64,000 nt of DNA from Glycomyces buryatensis (GTDB lineage Bacteria > Actinomycetota > Actinomycetes > Mycobacteriales > Micromonosporaceae), in the NCBI RefSeq assembly GCF_004912275.1, contig NZ_STGY01000051.1, positions 2,825 through 66,824 on the forward strand, in the 5' to 3' direction. Shown one piece after another: positions 62,876-64,000 of this stretch (position 1 is the first letter of the stretch; every line of letters starts with the position of its first letter). The notes beneath the pieces are model-generated. The model was not told where the DNA came from. It saw only the letters and a list, made by a program, of their open reading frames with translations, and did no database searches. Position numbers and translations under genes: made by a program.

Positions 62876-64000
62876 ATGGCGATGAACCCCTCCCGGCGGA
62901 TGCCGGCCGCGGTGGCGATCGGAGCGGCTGCGCTGCTCGCGGTCGCCGGCTGCTGGGGCGATTCCGGAGCAGGTGAAGCGACCGATCCTCCCGAATCCGA
63001 ATCGCCGCAGGTCATCCACGTGCCGCCGAGCCAGGCCGCCGTCACAGACCTCGACGGTCGATCGCTCATCGCTATCCGCGACGGCCGAGCCCACCCGCTC
63101 GACGGCGTCGAAGTCCCTGAATCGGGCCGCGTCGCGTGGTCGCCGGACGGCACGCTCATGGCGGTCGACGTCAGGGGCGGATTCTGGGAATGGGAGGGGC
63201 CCGGTGAGGACCCGCTCGACCACGAATGCGGTCAGGGATGCGACGCCGCCTACGTCGGTGATGACCCCGATGACCTGTACTCATACCGCGACAATGCCTT
63301 TCAGCGGGTCGACGGCGACGCCGGGCCCGAAATCACCGCCGACCTGCCCGAGGAGCACTCCGTCCTGTGGGGAGCGATCGGCGGTCACCTGCTCGTCGGG
63401 ACCGCGAACGACGGGGCCCGCTTCGAGGACGAGGACTACCTCGGCACCGAGCAGCTGTGGCTCATCGACCCGGCCGACGGCGAGCCGAAGGGATCGGTGG
63501 ATCTGTCGAACCAGCCCGACGGCTACACCAATCGCGTCACGGCCAGCGCCGACGGGTCCCAGGTAGCGGTCGAGTACACCGGCGCCTCGCTGAATCGGTG
63601 CGGCTATACCTCGGGGTTCTCCCTAGTGGATGGTGCGGACCTGGGATCGGCTCGGGCCCTTCCGCCGCCGCCGAATGAGGTTGGCGCCGAGCCGATCGCC
63701 TGGGACGTGTTCTTCAACGGCGGCAGCCTGTTCGGAGTGTTCGGGGAGCCGAGCGGCCCGGCTTCGAATCCGTGCCAGAGCTATGAGGCGATGGGGGTGT
63801 GGCGCTGGGGCGAGGCGGGGTGGAAGCAGGTCAGCGCCGGCGACTTCTATGCGGTGCGGCCGCTCGAAGGGCTCGACGGCGGTGGGAGCGAGGCCGCGTT
63901 GATTCAGGACCACGACTTCAACTGCCGGGTGGTGGACCTTCCGGGCGGAGAGGTCCGAGCCGACTTGGGCCGGTGCGATGTAGGCGTGTGGTCCACCCCG
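62876..64000 (+). CDS. Lipoprotein, possibly beta-propeller-like (3' end cut by window edge)
   Basis: 375 codons are open from ATG 62876 to the window end. A signal peptide with lipobox VAGC (Cys26) is followed by an acidic linker and repeated strand patterns (RVAWSPDGTLMAVDV, GGHLLVGTANDGARF, VTASADGSQVAVEY) of the WD40/TolB-like kind. Several cysteine pairs (CGQGCDAAY, NPCQSYEAM) suggest extracytoplasmic disulfides. Function unknown. 62,742-62,875 upstream holds no gene. Confidence 0.75.
   Translation, partial: MAMNPSRRMPAAVAIGAAALLAVAGCWGDSGAGEATDPPESESPQVIHVPPSQAAVTDLDGRSLIAIRDGRAHPLDGVEVPESGRVAWSPDGTLMAVDVRGGFWEWEGPGEDPLDHECGQGCDAAYVGDDPDDLYSYRDNAFQRVDGDAGPEITADLPEEHSVLWGAIGGHLLVGTANDGARFEDEDYLGTEQLWLIDPADGEPKGSVDLSNQPDGYTNRVTASADGSQVAVEYTGASLNRCGYTSGFSLVDGADLGSARALPPPPNEVGAEPIAWDVFFNGGSLFGVFGEPSGPASNPCQSYEAMGVWRWGEAGWKQVSAGDFYAVRPLEGLDGGGSEAALIQDHDFNCRVVDLPGGEVRADLGRCDVGVWSTP

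Overview
The window is high-GC DNA on both strands with strong G/C third-position bias. It carries actinobacterial core synteny: comEA-comEC-holA-rpsT-lepA, then hemW, hrcA-dnaJ-rsmE-HIT-phoH-ybeY-CBS protein-cytidine-deaminase-like-era. This points to an actinomycete. Glycomyces/Stackebrandtia-like relatives are my guess from gene style only; I have no marker to prove the genus.

Region 1 (1-24,900) is mostly chromosomal backbone: the end of a DegV gene; competence genes comEA/comEC behind two perfect DnaA-box sequences; holA; rpsT; a TetR/membrane-protein pair with twin operators; lepA behind a 34-bp perfect palindrome; a PhoD phosphatase; a lytic-transglycosylase-like lipoprotein; enoyl-CoA hydratase divergent from hemW; a CapA-like lipoprotein; CIRCE-hrcA-dnaJ; and the rsmE-to-era block. 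It ends at an initiator tRNA-Met gene.

Region 2 (24,951-54,193) is an integrated element of about 29.2 kb in that tRNA gene. A 44-bp direct repeat (anticodon loop to 3' end) flanks it, and a tyrosine integrase lies at the right end. It is a defence island: (a) a PUA/EVE-like + CBS-pair + HEPN protein with an RxxxxH motif; (b) a six-gene minus-strand operon combining a sigma-like protein, an XRE-type HTH protein and an ImmA/IrrE metallopeptidase (CapH/CapP-like logic) with an E2-only CBASS core (CD-NTase, E2, single-span membrane protein); (c) a divergent three-gene operon of unrecognised function, centred on an ~800-aa protein with a degenerate P-loop; (d) a DnaQ-like exonuclease whose BRCT tail is frameshifted; (e) a complete type I Wadjet system, JetABCD; (f) an unrecognised gene pair, a DUF4143-type ATPase and a frameshifted gene next to the integrase. 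No transposase, replication or conjugation gene was seen, so it looks like an integrase-only island. The best candidates for something undescribed are (a), the regulator-plus-CBASS architecture in (b), and (c).

Region 3 (54,200-64,000) is chromosomal accessory sequence: a large secreted GH-A-clan glycoside hydrolase with LamG and carbohydrate-binding modules behind a 20-bp palindromic operator and followed by a LacI regulator; a TetR divergent from a small DUF6463-like membrane protein; an alpha/beta hydrolase divergent from a CGNR zinc-finger protein; an N-terminally truncated epimerase remnant; and a lipoprotein running off the right edge.
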